A stretch of 43,325 nucleotides of DNA from Actinomycetota bacterium (GTDB lineage: Bacteria; Actinomycetota; Aquicultoria; Aquicultorales; Aquicultoraceae): contig JAGXSZ010000031.1 in NCBI GenBank assembly GCA_018333515.1, positions 81,654-124,978 on the forward strand, given 5' to 3'. The notes under the pieces were generated by a model. It worked only from the letters and a program-made list of their open reading frames with translations. It did not search any database and was not told the DNA's origin. The position numbers and the translations under genes are program-made. Positions 7,742 through 15,730 of the stretch are shown here, piece by piece. The stretch's first letter is position 1, and every line of letters starts with the position of its first letter.

Positions 7742-8386
7742 ATGGTGCGAGAGAGACGGAACGATGAAAAGCAAAACCATATAGTGCCGGAGAGACGCGC
7801 TTTCCGCATGCTTCTTCTCCTTGCCATCGTCTCCTCCCTGCTCATGGTCGTAATTATCGCGCTTGAATCCTCGGGCACATCCAGAGTTGAAAGGCCGACA
7901 ACCGCGGCCGACGTAGCAGCGCCGCGCGAAGCAGTCGAACCGCCGGTCGCGCCGGTCACCCTCTTGCCCGAATCGATCCTGCAGTACGCGACGCGGGGGC
8001 GCCAGGCGATACCGGGGTCGGAGTTTCCCGCCGCCGAGGCGATTTACGAGGTATTAGACGCGAATATCGCGCTCGCGACGCCGGTCAATTCGTATGCCAA
8101 GGTCACCTTCTACCCGTCCGCGAGGGAGGCCGAGGAATCCATTTCCGAGGCGTTCAAAGAGAGATTTCCCAAAAGAAACGAAAACCTCTTGATAGGCTCG
8201 ATGGCCATAAGTACCGGGTACGACAAGAGCGAGGGCAGCTATTTTATCGGCTGGACCAGGGAGAATTTCGCGATAACTATCAAGACATCGTTCCTCGACC
8301 ACATTCCGGTCGACAAAAACGGCACCCTACAGAAGCACGCGATGCCCCTCGCGAAAGCCGTTATCGACGAGGCCAAGGTGGAATAA
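7742..8386 (+). CDS. Membrane-anchored protein of unknown function
   Basis: 214 residues: a charged head (1-20), one anchor (about 21-41), a Pro/Val/Ala-rich linker (about 50-75) and a compact C-terminal domain (about 80-214) without cysteines or haem sites. I recognise no family. The C-terminal half (FYPSAREAEESISEAF, then YFIGWTRENFAITI) looks like a small alpha/beta domain. It is first in an operon with the two dodecahaem genes: its stop lies three bases before the next start and its last codons carry that gene's ribosome site. An extended -10 (TGATAGAAT, 7705-7713) is a possible promoter. An accessory role for the cytochrome pair is inferred from position only. Confidence 0.7.
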   Translation: MVRERRNDEKQNHIVPERRAFRMLLLLAIVSSLLMVVIIALESSGTSRVERPTTAADVAAPREAVEPPVAPVTLLPESILQYATRGRQAIPGSEFPAAEAIYEVLDANIALATPVNSYAKVTFYPSAREAEESISEAFKERFPKRNENLLIGSMAISTGYDKSEGSYFIGWTRENFAITIKTSFLDHIPVDKNGTLQKHAMPLAKAVIDEAKVE

Positions 8387-8389
8387 GCG

Positions 8390-9403
8390 ATGAACGCACC
8401 TGTCAGGCCGGATAAAACCGAACAGGTCGACCGCGTCCTGCAAAGGGTCTACTACGGGCTACTCAGCGTCATCTTGGGTCTCTTCGTATACTTCAATATA
8501 GTCGGCGCCCTCGGGGCGATACCCGCCGTATGCGGCGTTTGCCACACGCCTTCGCATACGTCCTTGGCGCAATCTAAACACAGCGACATCGGGTGCGTAT
8601 CATGCCACGCGGGCAACGAACCCTTCGGTATCCTCTCGCAGCGGTTAGCGCTCGCGCGGATGATCCCGGCCCAGCTCAGCGGTATCTACCGAAGACCCGT
8701 CACAACGGTCGTTCCCGCGAAGAACTGCATCAACTGCCACAAGCCTATCGCGACTAAAGTCGTCGAGAGCAAGGCTCTGCGGGTCAGCCACAAGGAGATA
8801 CTGGCGGCAGGCTATGGGTGCGGTGACTGCCACAGCACCGTGGCTCACGGCAAGAGCGCCGCGCGACAGAACTTCGCCGAAATCAGCAAATGCCTGACAT
8901 GCCATAATAATACCACCGCATCGAGCGAATGCGTTTCTTGCCACATCAATGATACCAAACGCGACCCGTCGCATCGCGTCCGGGGCGTGTGGCAGATATC
9001 CCACAGCGAGAATTGGCGCCAGACACACGGCATGGACAATTTGAACACCTGTCAGGCGTGTCATAGCAAATTCTATTGCGGCACCTGTCACAACACCGAG
9101 CTGCCGCACTCGAGTTCCTGGATTGTCTCTCACGGTAAAGAGGTAAAGAACTCGAACGAGGCCGCGGCGGGCTGCAAGCAGTGCCACAGCGAATCATTGT
9201 GCAATAACTGTCATTCGCTCGAGATGCCGCATCCGGGGAGCTTTTTGTCGCGGCATAGCGCCCTCGTCAAAAAAGACGGCGACAAAACCTGCTACCAATG
9301 CCACCTGAAAGAGTCGTGCGCCAGGTGCCATAAGTATCATACCCACCCGGGCATACCCGAGAACAAATTGAAGCTCTTGCGCGAGGAGGCCGGCCTTGAT
9401 TAA
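8390..9403 (+). CDS. Membrane-anchored dodecahaem cytochrome c (NapC/NirT-type)
   Basis: 337 residues: short head, one anchor (about 22-44), then CGVCH at 48-52 and eleven further CxxCH sites (CVSCH, CINCH, CGDCH, CLTCH, CVSCH, CQACH, CGTCH, CKQCH, CNNCH, CYQCH, CARCH). Conserved histidines lie between paired sites (KHSD, VSHKE, AHGK, THGMDN, LPHSSS, MPHPGS) and probably serve as distal haem ligands. AAGGTGG sits eight bases before the ATG. It overlaps the next dodecahaem gene by eight bases, so the two are co-translated and may work as a pair. Confidence 0.88.
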   Translation: MNAPVRPDKTEQVDRVLQRVYYGLLSVILGLFVYFNIVGALGAIPAVCGVCHTPSHTSLAQSKHSDIGCVSCHAGNEPFGILSQRLALARMIPAQLSGIYRRPVTTVVPAKNCINCHKPIATKVVESKALRVSHKEILAAGYGCGDCHSTVAHGKSAARQNFAEISKCLTCHNNTTASSECVSCHINDTKRDPSHRVRGVWQISHSENWRQTHGMDNLNTCQACHSKFYCGTCHNTELPHSSSWIVSHGKEVKNSNEAAAGCKQCHSESLCNNCHSLEMPHPGSFLSRHSALVKKDGDKTCYQCHLKESCARCHKYHTHPGIPENKLKLLREEAGLD

Positions 9404-10577
9404 CGATCTCGACCTCTCCCAGCGCATAAACGATATCTTCGAAGATATTAGATACGTCTTCGGTAATCCCACATACGACACGAACCTCACGATACTGGTC
9501 GCGGTAATGCTCCTGGTCACGCTCGCGCTTCTCTTTGCGCTCGGCTACCTGGCGTACTCGTTCGCCACACGTAAGCGCTTGCGCGTTCGCCTCGAAGTGC
9601 CGGTTAGCGAGAGCCCGTACGCCGCCTGGGGACAGCGCTTTCTTATAGTCGCCGCTGTCGCGCTAACCTTCGTCGCTTTAAGTTCATATACGGCCAGGCC
9701 GAGTTTTTGCGCCAATTGCCATGGCAAGAGCACGGCGGTTATAGCACTCCGGTCCTCGACGCATAAAGGCGTCGAATGCCTCCAGTGCCATCAGCCCGCC
9801 GGTGCCACCGGGGCTCTGTTGCAGAAAATCGATTATTCGAGGTGGCTGTGGGTTTACGCGACGACGAATAAGATAGAGCCGGCGACCGCCTCCGTCGATG
9901 ACGGCGCGTGCCTGCGCTGCCACGGCGAAGTGCGCTCGAAGACGGTAAGCCGCTATTCCATAAGAGTGCGCCATAGCGATTTTTTGCAAGACGGCGCCCG
10001 TTGCGTTGACTGCCATAACACGGTCGCCCATCCCGGTGCGGTCAAACCGGTGCGCGAACCGTCGATGGGCGGCTGCATCAAGTGCCACGACGGCAAGCGG
10101 GCCGCCGCGGAATGCTCTACCTGCCATGAAAAAGATATCGGGACCGCGATTCGAGAGCCCAAGCGCGACCGCATCAAAGCCGGCATCTTCGTCCAATGGG
10201 ACTTCTGCTACCGCTGCCATAAAGAAAAGCGCTGCACGAATTGTCATGGCGTGACGATGCCGCACCCGCCGGACTGGGTTGCCAAAGCAAAACATGCGCG
10301 CCCGGCGTTTACCGACCGAGATGTCTGCTGGCGCTGCCATGATATCCCCTCGGCGCCGCTCCAACCGGCCATGCTCCAATCCTGCCCGTGCCATGGCACT
10401 ATGGAATACCATGGCGCTCAAGAACTCTGGCGGACGAACCATGGCCCGATCGCGCTCGGCAGGCAGCCCGGCGATGGTGAAAACGACTACTGTTACGACT
10501 GCCATAGCGTGCGGCTCTGCGATTTCTGCCATCGCGAGGGCCGATATAAGGCCCGTACCGCGCCGACGCTCGATTGA
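9396..10577 (+). CDS. Dodecahaem cytochrome c with two membrane segments and one CXCH site
   Basis: 393 residues. Two membrane segments (about 31-54 and 82-99) with a basic loop between them, then CANCH at 105-109. There are eleven normal CxxCH sites and one SCPCH (residues 330-333, bases 10383-10394) in tenth place, where the paralogues have CxxCH. One residue is therefore missing between the two cysteines, so haem attachment there may be altered. The TTG start at 9396 follows GGAGG by six bases and overlaps the previous gene. The two-segment anchor is shared with both genes of the 20442-22645 pair. Likely role: electron transfer from quinol to periplasmic or surface cytochromes. Confidence 0.85.
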   Translation: MINDLDLSQRINDIFEDIRYVFGNPTYDTNLTILVAVMLLVTLALLFALGYLAYSFATRKRLRVRLEVPVSESPYAAWGQRFLIVAAVALTFVALSSYTARPSFCANCHGKSTAVIALRSSTHKGVECLQCHQPAGATGALLQKIDYSRWLWVYATTNKIEPATASVDDGACLRCHGEVRSKTVSRYSIRVRHSDFLQDGARCVDCHNTVAHPGAVKPVREPSMGGCIKCHDGKRAAAECSTCHEKDIGTAIREPKRDRIKAGIFVQWDFCYRCHKEKRCTNCHGVTMPHPPDWVAKAKHARPAFTDRDVCWRCHDIPSAPLQPAMLQSCPCHGTMEYHGAQELWRTNHGPIALGRQPGDGENDYCYDCHSVRLCDFCHREGRYKARTAPTLD

Positions 10578-10601
10578 ATAGTCGAAAGGTAAACGGAGGG
10601 A

Positions 10602-11138
10602 TTAAAGAGTCGCCTCGCCCGAGCCTATGAGTGCCCGGATCTTCCATCGCCCATCTTCTTTGACGACACTTATGAGAATCTCAGACTCGGAGTTTTTAGC
10701 GGGGACGACCACTTTACCGGTCGCAGCCGATACGAAGTAAGATTTGTCGATGAAAGTGTACTCGACCGTCGCGGCGTCTTTTGCGAGTTCGGTCACCTCA
10801 AACGCCTGATTCTCATGGATGCGCACCTTGTCTCTCCCCTCTTGTCGCAGTTTAGCGAGTTGTTTTTCGTATGGCGCCAAAAGATTTTCGGAGAAAGCTT
10901 GGTCGTATTCGGCGGAGACGCCCTTGAGCCAGATAGCGATATTTTCCTCGGTCTCGTTGAGAATCTGTCGCCGTACTTTGCCCCGCTCCAGCGGTTCGAG
11001 GCCGTCTTTCGACGGGGCGTTAGCCGTGACGTTCTTGATATCGACATCGACGCCGCCCGAGCCGCATCCTTGGAGAAGAAAGAGTACGACTAGCGATGTC
11101 CCGATGAGAATCGTTGTTTGTGCGTTTCGTCTCAGCAA
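10602..11138 (-). CDS. Secreted lipoprotein, unknown function
   Basis: 178 residues from TTG at 11138. A hydrophobic signal ends in LLQGC, a good lipobox, followed by a helical segment (about 45-110) and a C-terminal half (about 110-178; VEYTFIDKSYF, VVKEDGRWKI) that resembles NTF2-like or DUF4878-type lipoprotein domains, a weak resemblance. AGAGG lies eight bases before this TTG; a GTG at 11147 overlapping the upstream stop is the alternative. It is co-transcribed with the small secreted protein upstream and converges on the dodecahaem gene. No link to electron transfer is visible in the protein itself. Confidence 0.65.
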   Translation of the reverse strand: MLRRNAQTTILIGTSLVVLFLLQGCGSGGVDVDIKNVTANAPSKDGLEPLERGKVRRQILNETEENIAIWLKGVSAEYDQAFSENLLAPYEKQLAKLRQEGRDKVRIHENQAFEVTELAKDAATVEYTFIDKSYFVSAATGKVVVPAKNSESEILISVVKEDGRWKIRALIGSGEATL

Positions 11139-11143
11139 ACCCC

Positions 11144-11566
11144 TCACCTCTTCACGAATGCCGCTTCCACGACCGCACTCTCGAGACCGATACTCTCGGA
11201 TATCGTGCCGCCGTTGATATCGTATGACTTTATCTCGTTCGGTCCGACATCCTTGACCGACACAGTCAGTTCTTTTAAAAGCTTGCCCTGCTTGTTGCGG
11301 ACTTTGACCGCGAGTTTTACATACGAGCACCGCTGTTTGGCGATGTTCTTTACCGACCCGTAGATACGTACAACCTCGTAATCATCGATATAAAAGTTTG
11401 GCTCCTGCACTAAAAGTCGTTCGAATATCGCTTTCTGGTCTTTGATGACCTGGCCCGAGTTCGAGCCCGGCGGCGAGTTCTTTGACTGTCCGGCAAAAGC
11501 CGCCCATCCAAAACCGGCGATAACCGCTACTACCGCCAACACCAAGAGACGCTTGAAAAAACCCAT
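11144..11566 (-). CDS. Small secreted FxLYD-like protein
   Basis: 140 residues: signal peptide or anchor (about 6-25), a short polar linker, then a beta-rich domain (about 55-135) with VVRIYGSVKN...VKLAVKVRNKQGK...VGPNEIKSYDI. This is the pattern of FxLYD/DUF3426-type Ig-like domains found in envelope proteins. It is first of a two-gene - strand operon with the lipoprotein. A perfect TATAAT and a palindrome lie in front of it. Biological role unknown. Confidence 0.65.
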   Translation of the reverse strand: MGFFKRLLVLAVVAVIAGFGWAAFAGQSKNSPPGSNSGQVIKDQKAIFERLLVQEPNFYIDDYEVVRIYGSVKNIAKQRCSYVKLAVKVRNKQGKLLKELTVSVKDVGPNEIKSYDINGGTISESIGLESAVVEAAFVKR

Positions 11567-11589
11567 ACTCTTTCACCATGCCTAATTAA

Positions 11590-11625
11590 ATTATACTATA
11601 TTTTATTTGTAGCACAGACTACAAA
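11590..11625 (-). promoter_or_regulatory. Promoter with palindromic operator of the secreted-protein operon
   Basis: On the - strand TATAAT occupies 11595-11590. The expected -35 position (11618-11613) lies in the centre of a perfect inverted repeat: TTTGTAG at 11606-11612 and CTACAAA at 11619-11625, six bases apart. A dimeric regulator binding here would compete with or assist the polymerase. Confidence 0.5.
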
Positions 11626-11758
11626 CTTTTACAATCTTTGCCGCCATCCTCCATCATGACGAGGGCCGGCGATTTGCGGGCTAAAACGTCCCCAGCCGCG
11701 AAACAGCAGGGGTCTTATAGGATCTTTCAATATAACCGGACGCTTCGGATACTACGAT

Positions 11759-11777
11759 AACATGCTTTAAATATGTT
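11759..11777. repeat. Inverted repeat in the divergent intergenic region
   Basis: TAACAT and ATGTTA are separated by nine bases, between the divergent genes at 11566 and 11815. Possible operator; the rest of this 240-base region shows no gene. Confidence 0.3.
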
Positions 11778-11814
11778 AAGATAAAGCCGGTTATCTTGAA
11801 AAGAGGTGGTAACT

Positions 11815-13842
11815 ATTTCAACGACTCTCGCGCGCGACCCAAAGCGCTTTTGGGGTTTTAATTTCAACGAGTCACTAATCATCGGCTTTGTCGCTCTCTA
11901 TCCGTTACTCGCAAATCCTTTCGCATCGCCGGTCTTTGGGCTACCCAAACTCACCTTTCTTAAGCTGACAGCCGCAGCCATCGCCATAGCGTGGCTCGTT
12001 CGAGTAGCGCGCAAAGGATATTTCGAGCTGCCTAAATCGAGCTTGACCCTCCCCCTCTTAGCTTTTTTCTCAATTACTATTCTCTCCGGCATCCAATCGG
12101 TTCATCCTCTTACCTCGCTCAACGGACAATACGGGCGCTGGGAGGGATTGACGACTACCGCGACCTATTTAATTCTCTTCGCGGCCGCCTACGGTATCGC
12201 GAAAGACAAGGCGAAACACAGGCCGGTCACATTAGCAATAATAGGCTCGGCGGTTGTGGTCTCGCTCATAGCGCTCGTCGAATACTTCTGGACCAACCCA
12301 TACCTGCTGGTAGCGAAGGTCTACTGCGCCGCCGGATTCGGCGAACCCAACCAGTTCGAGGCCGCGCGGAGCATGGCCTCGTTCGGAAACGCGACGTTTC
12401 TCGCCGCGTACCTCGGGATGGTGCTGCCGCTAATCGCCTCGGGTTTGCTTGCAAGCAAGAGGCATATCGCTCCCAAGCCGCTCCTTTACGCGGCCCTGTT
12501 CACGGTGGCGACCTCCCTTATGTTTACATTCGGCAGAGGCGCGTGGCTCGGCGCGGCCGCCGGAATCGCCTTGACCGGCGCTTTGCAACGGAAACACCTG
12601 TGGGCTAGCCGGCATGTGATCGCGATTGCGCTCCTCCTGGTCATAGCGGGCGTTACAATCGTGCAATTTAGCGCCGGCTCATATACCGTCGGCGGCCGGC
12701 TTGCCTCGATTCTCTCCATCGAAGGAAGCACCCTGACGCGAGTTCAGATGTGGGAGTCTTCGCTACCTCTCGTCGCCGAGAGACCGTTTCTCGGAGCGGG
12801 CCCCGACACCTTCAAATATGTCTTTGGGAAATACAAGCCCGAGGGTTGGGTCGAGCACATCTCCGACCCCCTCGTCGACAAGGCGCACAACGAGTTCTTA
12901 CAATTAGCGGTGACGACCGGGCTTGCCGGGCTCGGGGCCTACCTATGGGTACTCGTCGCATTCGCGTGGGCCGGTATCGTCCGAATACGCAAGCTTGAAG
13001 AAGACAACGGCGCATGGCCGGCGGCCGGGGCGATGGGGGCGGCGCTCAGCTTCGCTATTCACCTCCAGTTCAATTTTAGCCACTTCTCGGTCTCCCCTTT
13101 CTTCTGGATAGCCGTAGGTCTGACCGCGGGCGTCTTTGAGGCGAGCGCCCCGCGCAAAACATTTATGCTAAATATCTCGGCACCCGCGCAAGCCGCGACC
13201 CTGAGCCTCCTCGCGATAGCGGCCCTGAGCCTGGCGATCCTAAGCACCGCTCCGCTCATGGCGGATATTCAATTCGCCAAAGGGCGCGAACTGTTGGCCC
13301 AACATAAGCCGGAGCCGGCACTGGCGCGATTCGAGTCGGCTATCGGCATCAACGGCCTCGAACCCACTTACCACGTATCGCTCGGCGAAACCATGCTCCG
13401 ACTCGGAACAAGCAAGAACAGCGGCCGCCACATAAACCGGGGAATAGCCGCATTCGAACAGGCCCGCAAGCTCAATCCATCGGATGAGCAGGTGTATTTC
13501 CGGGCCGGAGCCGCCTTGCTGGAGGCAGGTCGAGGCGGCAGGCATGCGTTGCTGCGCCAAGTGATAACCCAGCACGAACTGGGGCTTGCGCTCAACCCGG
13601 TCATGGTCGACGCCTACATCGATATCGGCGTCGCACACGCTTACTTAAACGAGATCGACGAAGCGATAGGCGCCTGGCAAGACGCCCTTCAAATCGCCCC
13701 CGCCAACGACCGGGCTTATTTCAACCTCGGTTGGGCTTATGAGCAAAAAGGCGACGAGGGCCGGGCGAAAGATGCGTATCTCAAAGCCTATCAGTCGAAT
13801 TCAAAGATGACCGAGGCGAAAGATGCGTATGACCGCTTGTAA
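11815..13842 (+). CDS. O-antigen ligase/polymerase-like membrane protein with C-terminal TPRs
   Basis: About 675 residues. Ten or more membrane segments fill the first two thirds. Within them GRWEGLTT, then a Wzy_C/WaaL-like block (TRVQMWESSLPLVAERPFLG...DKAHNEFLQLAVTTGLAG) carry the conserved Arg, Gly and His-Asn. The last 200 residues are TPR repeats. Proteins of this class transfer or polymerise glycans outside the membrane. The frame opens with a GTG at 11806 inside the ribosome site AGAGGTGG; ATT at 11815 has the eight-base spacing seen in several genes here. It may glycosylate surface cytochromes or make a surface polymer; that is inference. A TPR-NHL-cytochrome module follows. Confidence 0.8.
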   Translation: MSTTLARDPKRFWGFNFNESLIIGFVALYPLLANPFASPVFGLPKLTFLKLTAAAIAIAWLVRVARKGYFELPKSSLTLPLLAFFSITILSGIQSVHPLTSLNGQYGRWEGLTTTATYLILFAAAYGIAKDKAKHRPVTLAIIGSAVVVSLIALVEYFWTNPYLLVAKVYCAAGFGEPNQFEAARSMASFGNATFLAAYLGMVLPLIASGLLASKRHIAPKPLLYAALFTVATSLMFTFGRGAWLGAAAGIALTGALQRKHLWASRHVIAIALLLVIAGVTIVQFSAGSYTVGGRLASILSIEGSTLTRVQMWESSLPLVAERPFLGAGPDTFKYVFGKYKPEGWVEHISDPLVDKAHNEFLQLAVTTGLAGLGAYLWVLVAFAWAGIVRIRKLEEDNGAWPAAGAMGAALSFAIHLQFNFSHFSVSPFFWIAVGLTAGVFEASAPRKTFMLNISAPAQAATLSLLAIAALSLAILSTAPLMADIQFAKGRELLAQHKPEPALARFESAIGINGLEPTYHVSLGETMLRLGTSKNSGRHINRGIAAFEQARKLNPSDEQVYFRAGAALLEAGRGGRHALLRQVITQHELGLALNPVMVDAYIDIGVAHAYLNEIDEAIGAWQDALQIAPANDRAYFNLGWAYEQKGDEGRAKDAYLKAYQSNSKMTEAKDAYDRL

Positions 13843-13884
13843 AATCGGCAAATTTACTTTAATCTTTTCATTGAGGCTCATTGT

Positions 13885-14583
13885 ATGACAATAACTAAAG
13901 ACCCTGAAAACTCCGAATTTTTTAGAGACGGCATCGACGAAGAAACCGACCTACAAAAGCAACCGGAACAAAAGATAAGTATCTGGCTTGCGGGCTCCAT
14001 TATTTTCTTCCTGCTGTTAGTCTTTGTTGTCTCCGCGTTAATAGTCCAGAGGGTATACTTTCAACCACCGGTCGTTCGAACGGCCGTCGAACGAGAGCTT
14101 CTCAAACACAAGACCGCCATTAAGGATAACCCCAACAACGCCGAAGCCTACGTCGGTCTCGCCGGCGTCTATCTCGAAGTGGAGCGGCCCGACAAAGCCG
14201 TCAAAGAACTGGAGAAGGCGCTACGACTCGAGCCTCGCTCTTGGAATGCCCGGTTTGAACTCGGTATGGCGTACGAGGCTCTGGGCAAGCCCGAAGAGGC
14301 CGTGAGCCAGTTTTTGAAAGCGTCCGCCATCGATCCCAACAACGAATACTCCTTCTATCAGCTCGGTAGGCTTTACCATAAGAAACGCGATTACGGGCAG
14401 GCCATACAGGCATATAAGAAAACGCTCAAAGTCAACGCTACCCTAGCCGATGTCCACTACTACCTTGGACAATGCTATGAAAAAACGAACAAGAAATCGC
14501 TCGCGAAACAGGAGTATGAGGAAGCGCTGAGATACGTAGACAGCTATCCCGAAGCTGAAAAAGCCTTGAAGCAATTAGAATAG
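13885..14583 (+). CDS. Membrane-anchored TPR protein
   Basis: 232 residues: acidic head (1-32), one anchor (about 33-55), then TPR repeats from about 70 to 230 (AYVGLAGVYLEVERPDKAV, ARFELGMAYEALGKPEEAV, SFYQLGRLYHKKRDYGQAI, VHYYLGQCYEKTNKKSLAK). The layout is like the protein at 3102, and again a propeller and a secreted cytochrome follow. The start at ATG 13885 has only a weak TTGAGG upstream. Probably a docking or assembly factor outside the membrane; no substrate is indicated. Confidence 0.8.
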   Translation: MTITKDPENSEFFRDGIDEETDLQKQPEQKISIWLAGSIIFFLLLVFVVSALIVQRVYFQPPVVRTAVERELLKHKTAIKDNPNNAEAYVGLAGVYLEVERPDKAVKELEKALRLEPRSWNARFELGMAYEALGKPEEAVSQFLKASAIDPNNEYSFYQLGRLYHKKRDYGQAIQAYKKTLKVNATLADVHYYLGQCYEKTNKKSLAKQEYEEALRYVDSYPEAEKALKQLE

Positions 14584-14607
14584 GTAAGATAGATAGGTCG
14601 AGGAGTT

Positions 14608-15576
14608 ATGCAGAGAATTAGTCTTAGAAGTTTCCTGGTAGCACTACTTGTGATATTGATGATAATGGCGGCGTTGCTGCTCTATCTCTACTTTATCATC
14701 TCGCGTCCGCTAGGCGCGACCGCCGTCGATACCAAGCAGATGAAACATGTCTTCAGCATCTACGGATTCGGCACTAAGACCGACGAGATGTTGTCCCGCC
14801 CGACCGATGTCGCCTTCGACGACAAGGGCAACATCTATATTGCGGACGCCGGCCACGCGCGCGTGCTCATCTTCCGCTCGTCCGGTCAGTTTCTAAGAAA
14901 AGTCGGCAAGAAAGGGTTCGGCAAGGGCGAACTGATGGAGCCGACCGGCGTCACCACATCGAAGGACGGGCGCATCTATGTCGCCGACAAAGCGCTTAGC
15001 AAGGTCGTCGTCTACGACGGAAAAGGTAAATTCCAGAGCGAGTTCAAGGTCATGGTGCCGTTTAAACCGCATGTGGAAAACGGCAAGCTATATCTTACCA
15101 CCTACGGTCACATCATGATCTTCGACCTCAAGGGGCGCCTCCTTACAGAATGGGGCAAGCGCGGCCGCGAGGAGGGAGAATTCGACTGCCCAACCGGCAT
15201 CGCGGTAGACAAAAACGGTAAGGTCTACGTATCCGATACCCTCAATCTAAGAATCCAAGCATTATCGAGAAGCGGCGAGGTGCTGTGGGTAAAAGGTAAG
15301 CCCGCCGCGGACATCAAGGCGGCCGACCGTGCCTTCGGGCTGCCCGCCGGCATGGCGCTGGACGAGAAAAACCTGCTCTACCTGATCGATGCCTTCGATA
15401 ATTCGGTCAAGGTCATCGATGCGAAAGGGAAACAACTGGCGACCTTGGGCAAAAAAGGCGTCAAAGAAGGCGAGTTCAACCAGCCCTCGAGCATCGCATA
15501 TGACCAGAACGGCGTCTTCGCGATTGCGGATAAATTCAACGACCGGGTTCAGGTCGTCAAAATAACCATTGAGTAG
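14608..15576 (+). CDS. Membrane-anchored NHL beta-propeller
   Basis: 322 residues: one anchor (about 10-31), then six NHL blades (RPTDVAFD, EPTGVTTS, CPTGIAVD, LPAGMALD, QPSSIAYD and the closing DRVQVV). The 40 residues after the anchor (KHVFSIYGFG) match the propeller at 3814 (RHLFSIYGFE), so they are paralogues; the second membrane segment and C-terminal domain of that protein are absent. GAGGAG precedes the ATG. It sits between a TPR gene and a secreted hexahaem gene. Propellers of this type bind partner proteins or polymers, so a role in placing or polymerising the cytochrome is plausible. Confidence 0.82.
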   Translation: MQRISLRSFLVALLVILMIMAALLLYLYFIISRPLGATAVDTKQMKHVFSIYGFGTKTDEMLSRPTDVAFDDKGNIYIADAGHARVLIFRSSGQFLRKVGKKGFGKGELMEPTGVTTSKDGRIYVADKALSKVVVYDGKGKFQSEFKVMVPFKPHVENGKLYLTTYGHIMIFDLKGRLLTEWGKRGREEGEFDCPTGIAVDKNGKVYVSDTLNLRIQALSRSGEVLWVKGKPAADIKAADRAFGLPAGMALDEKNLLYLIDAFDNSVKVIDAKGKQLATLGKKGVKEGEFNQPSSIAYDQNGVFAIADKFNDRVQVVKITIE

Positions 15577-15591
15577 GTCTGCGTGTTCGCT

Positions 15592-15643
15592 GCTTGCAAG
15601 GCTCTGGTATGAATTACCATAAAAACCTTGAGCCTATACAAGC
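15592..15643 (+). other. Nested hairpin between NHL and hexahaem genes
   Basis: GCTTG (15592-15596) pairs with CAAGC (15639-15643), AGGCTC with GAGCCT, and TGGTA with TACCA. It may end the upstream transcript (only TTTAT follows) or act on the promoter whose -35 it overlaps. Confidence 0.35.
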
Positions 15644-15656
15644 TTTATGTTAGTAT
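15628..15656 (+). promoter_or_regulatory. Promoter of the secreted hexahaem gene
   Basis: TTGAGC (15628-15633), 17 bases, TAGTAT (15651-15656). The same -35 hexamer precedes the cytochrome gene at 24065. Confidence 0.4.
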
Positions 15657-15730
15657 TGTTGTAGCTAATCACTACGTAAACTCTCAAACATTCGGTTTTA
15701 GTGTAAGCAAGTTTCAACAACGGGTTTTAT

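Noticed and set aside
9684-10532. 282-codon open frame on -
   Set aside because: Antisense shadow of the dodecahaem gene at 9396; Met/Ala/Arg-rich and without family features.
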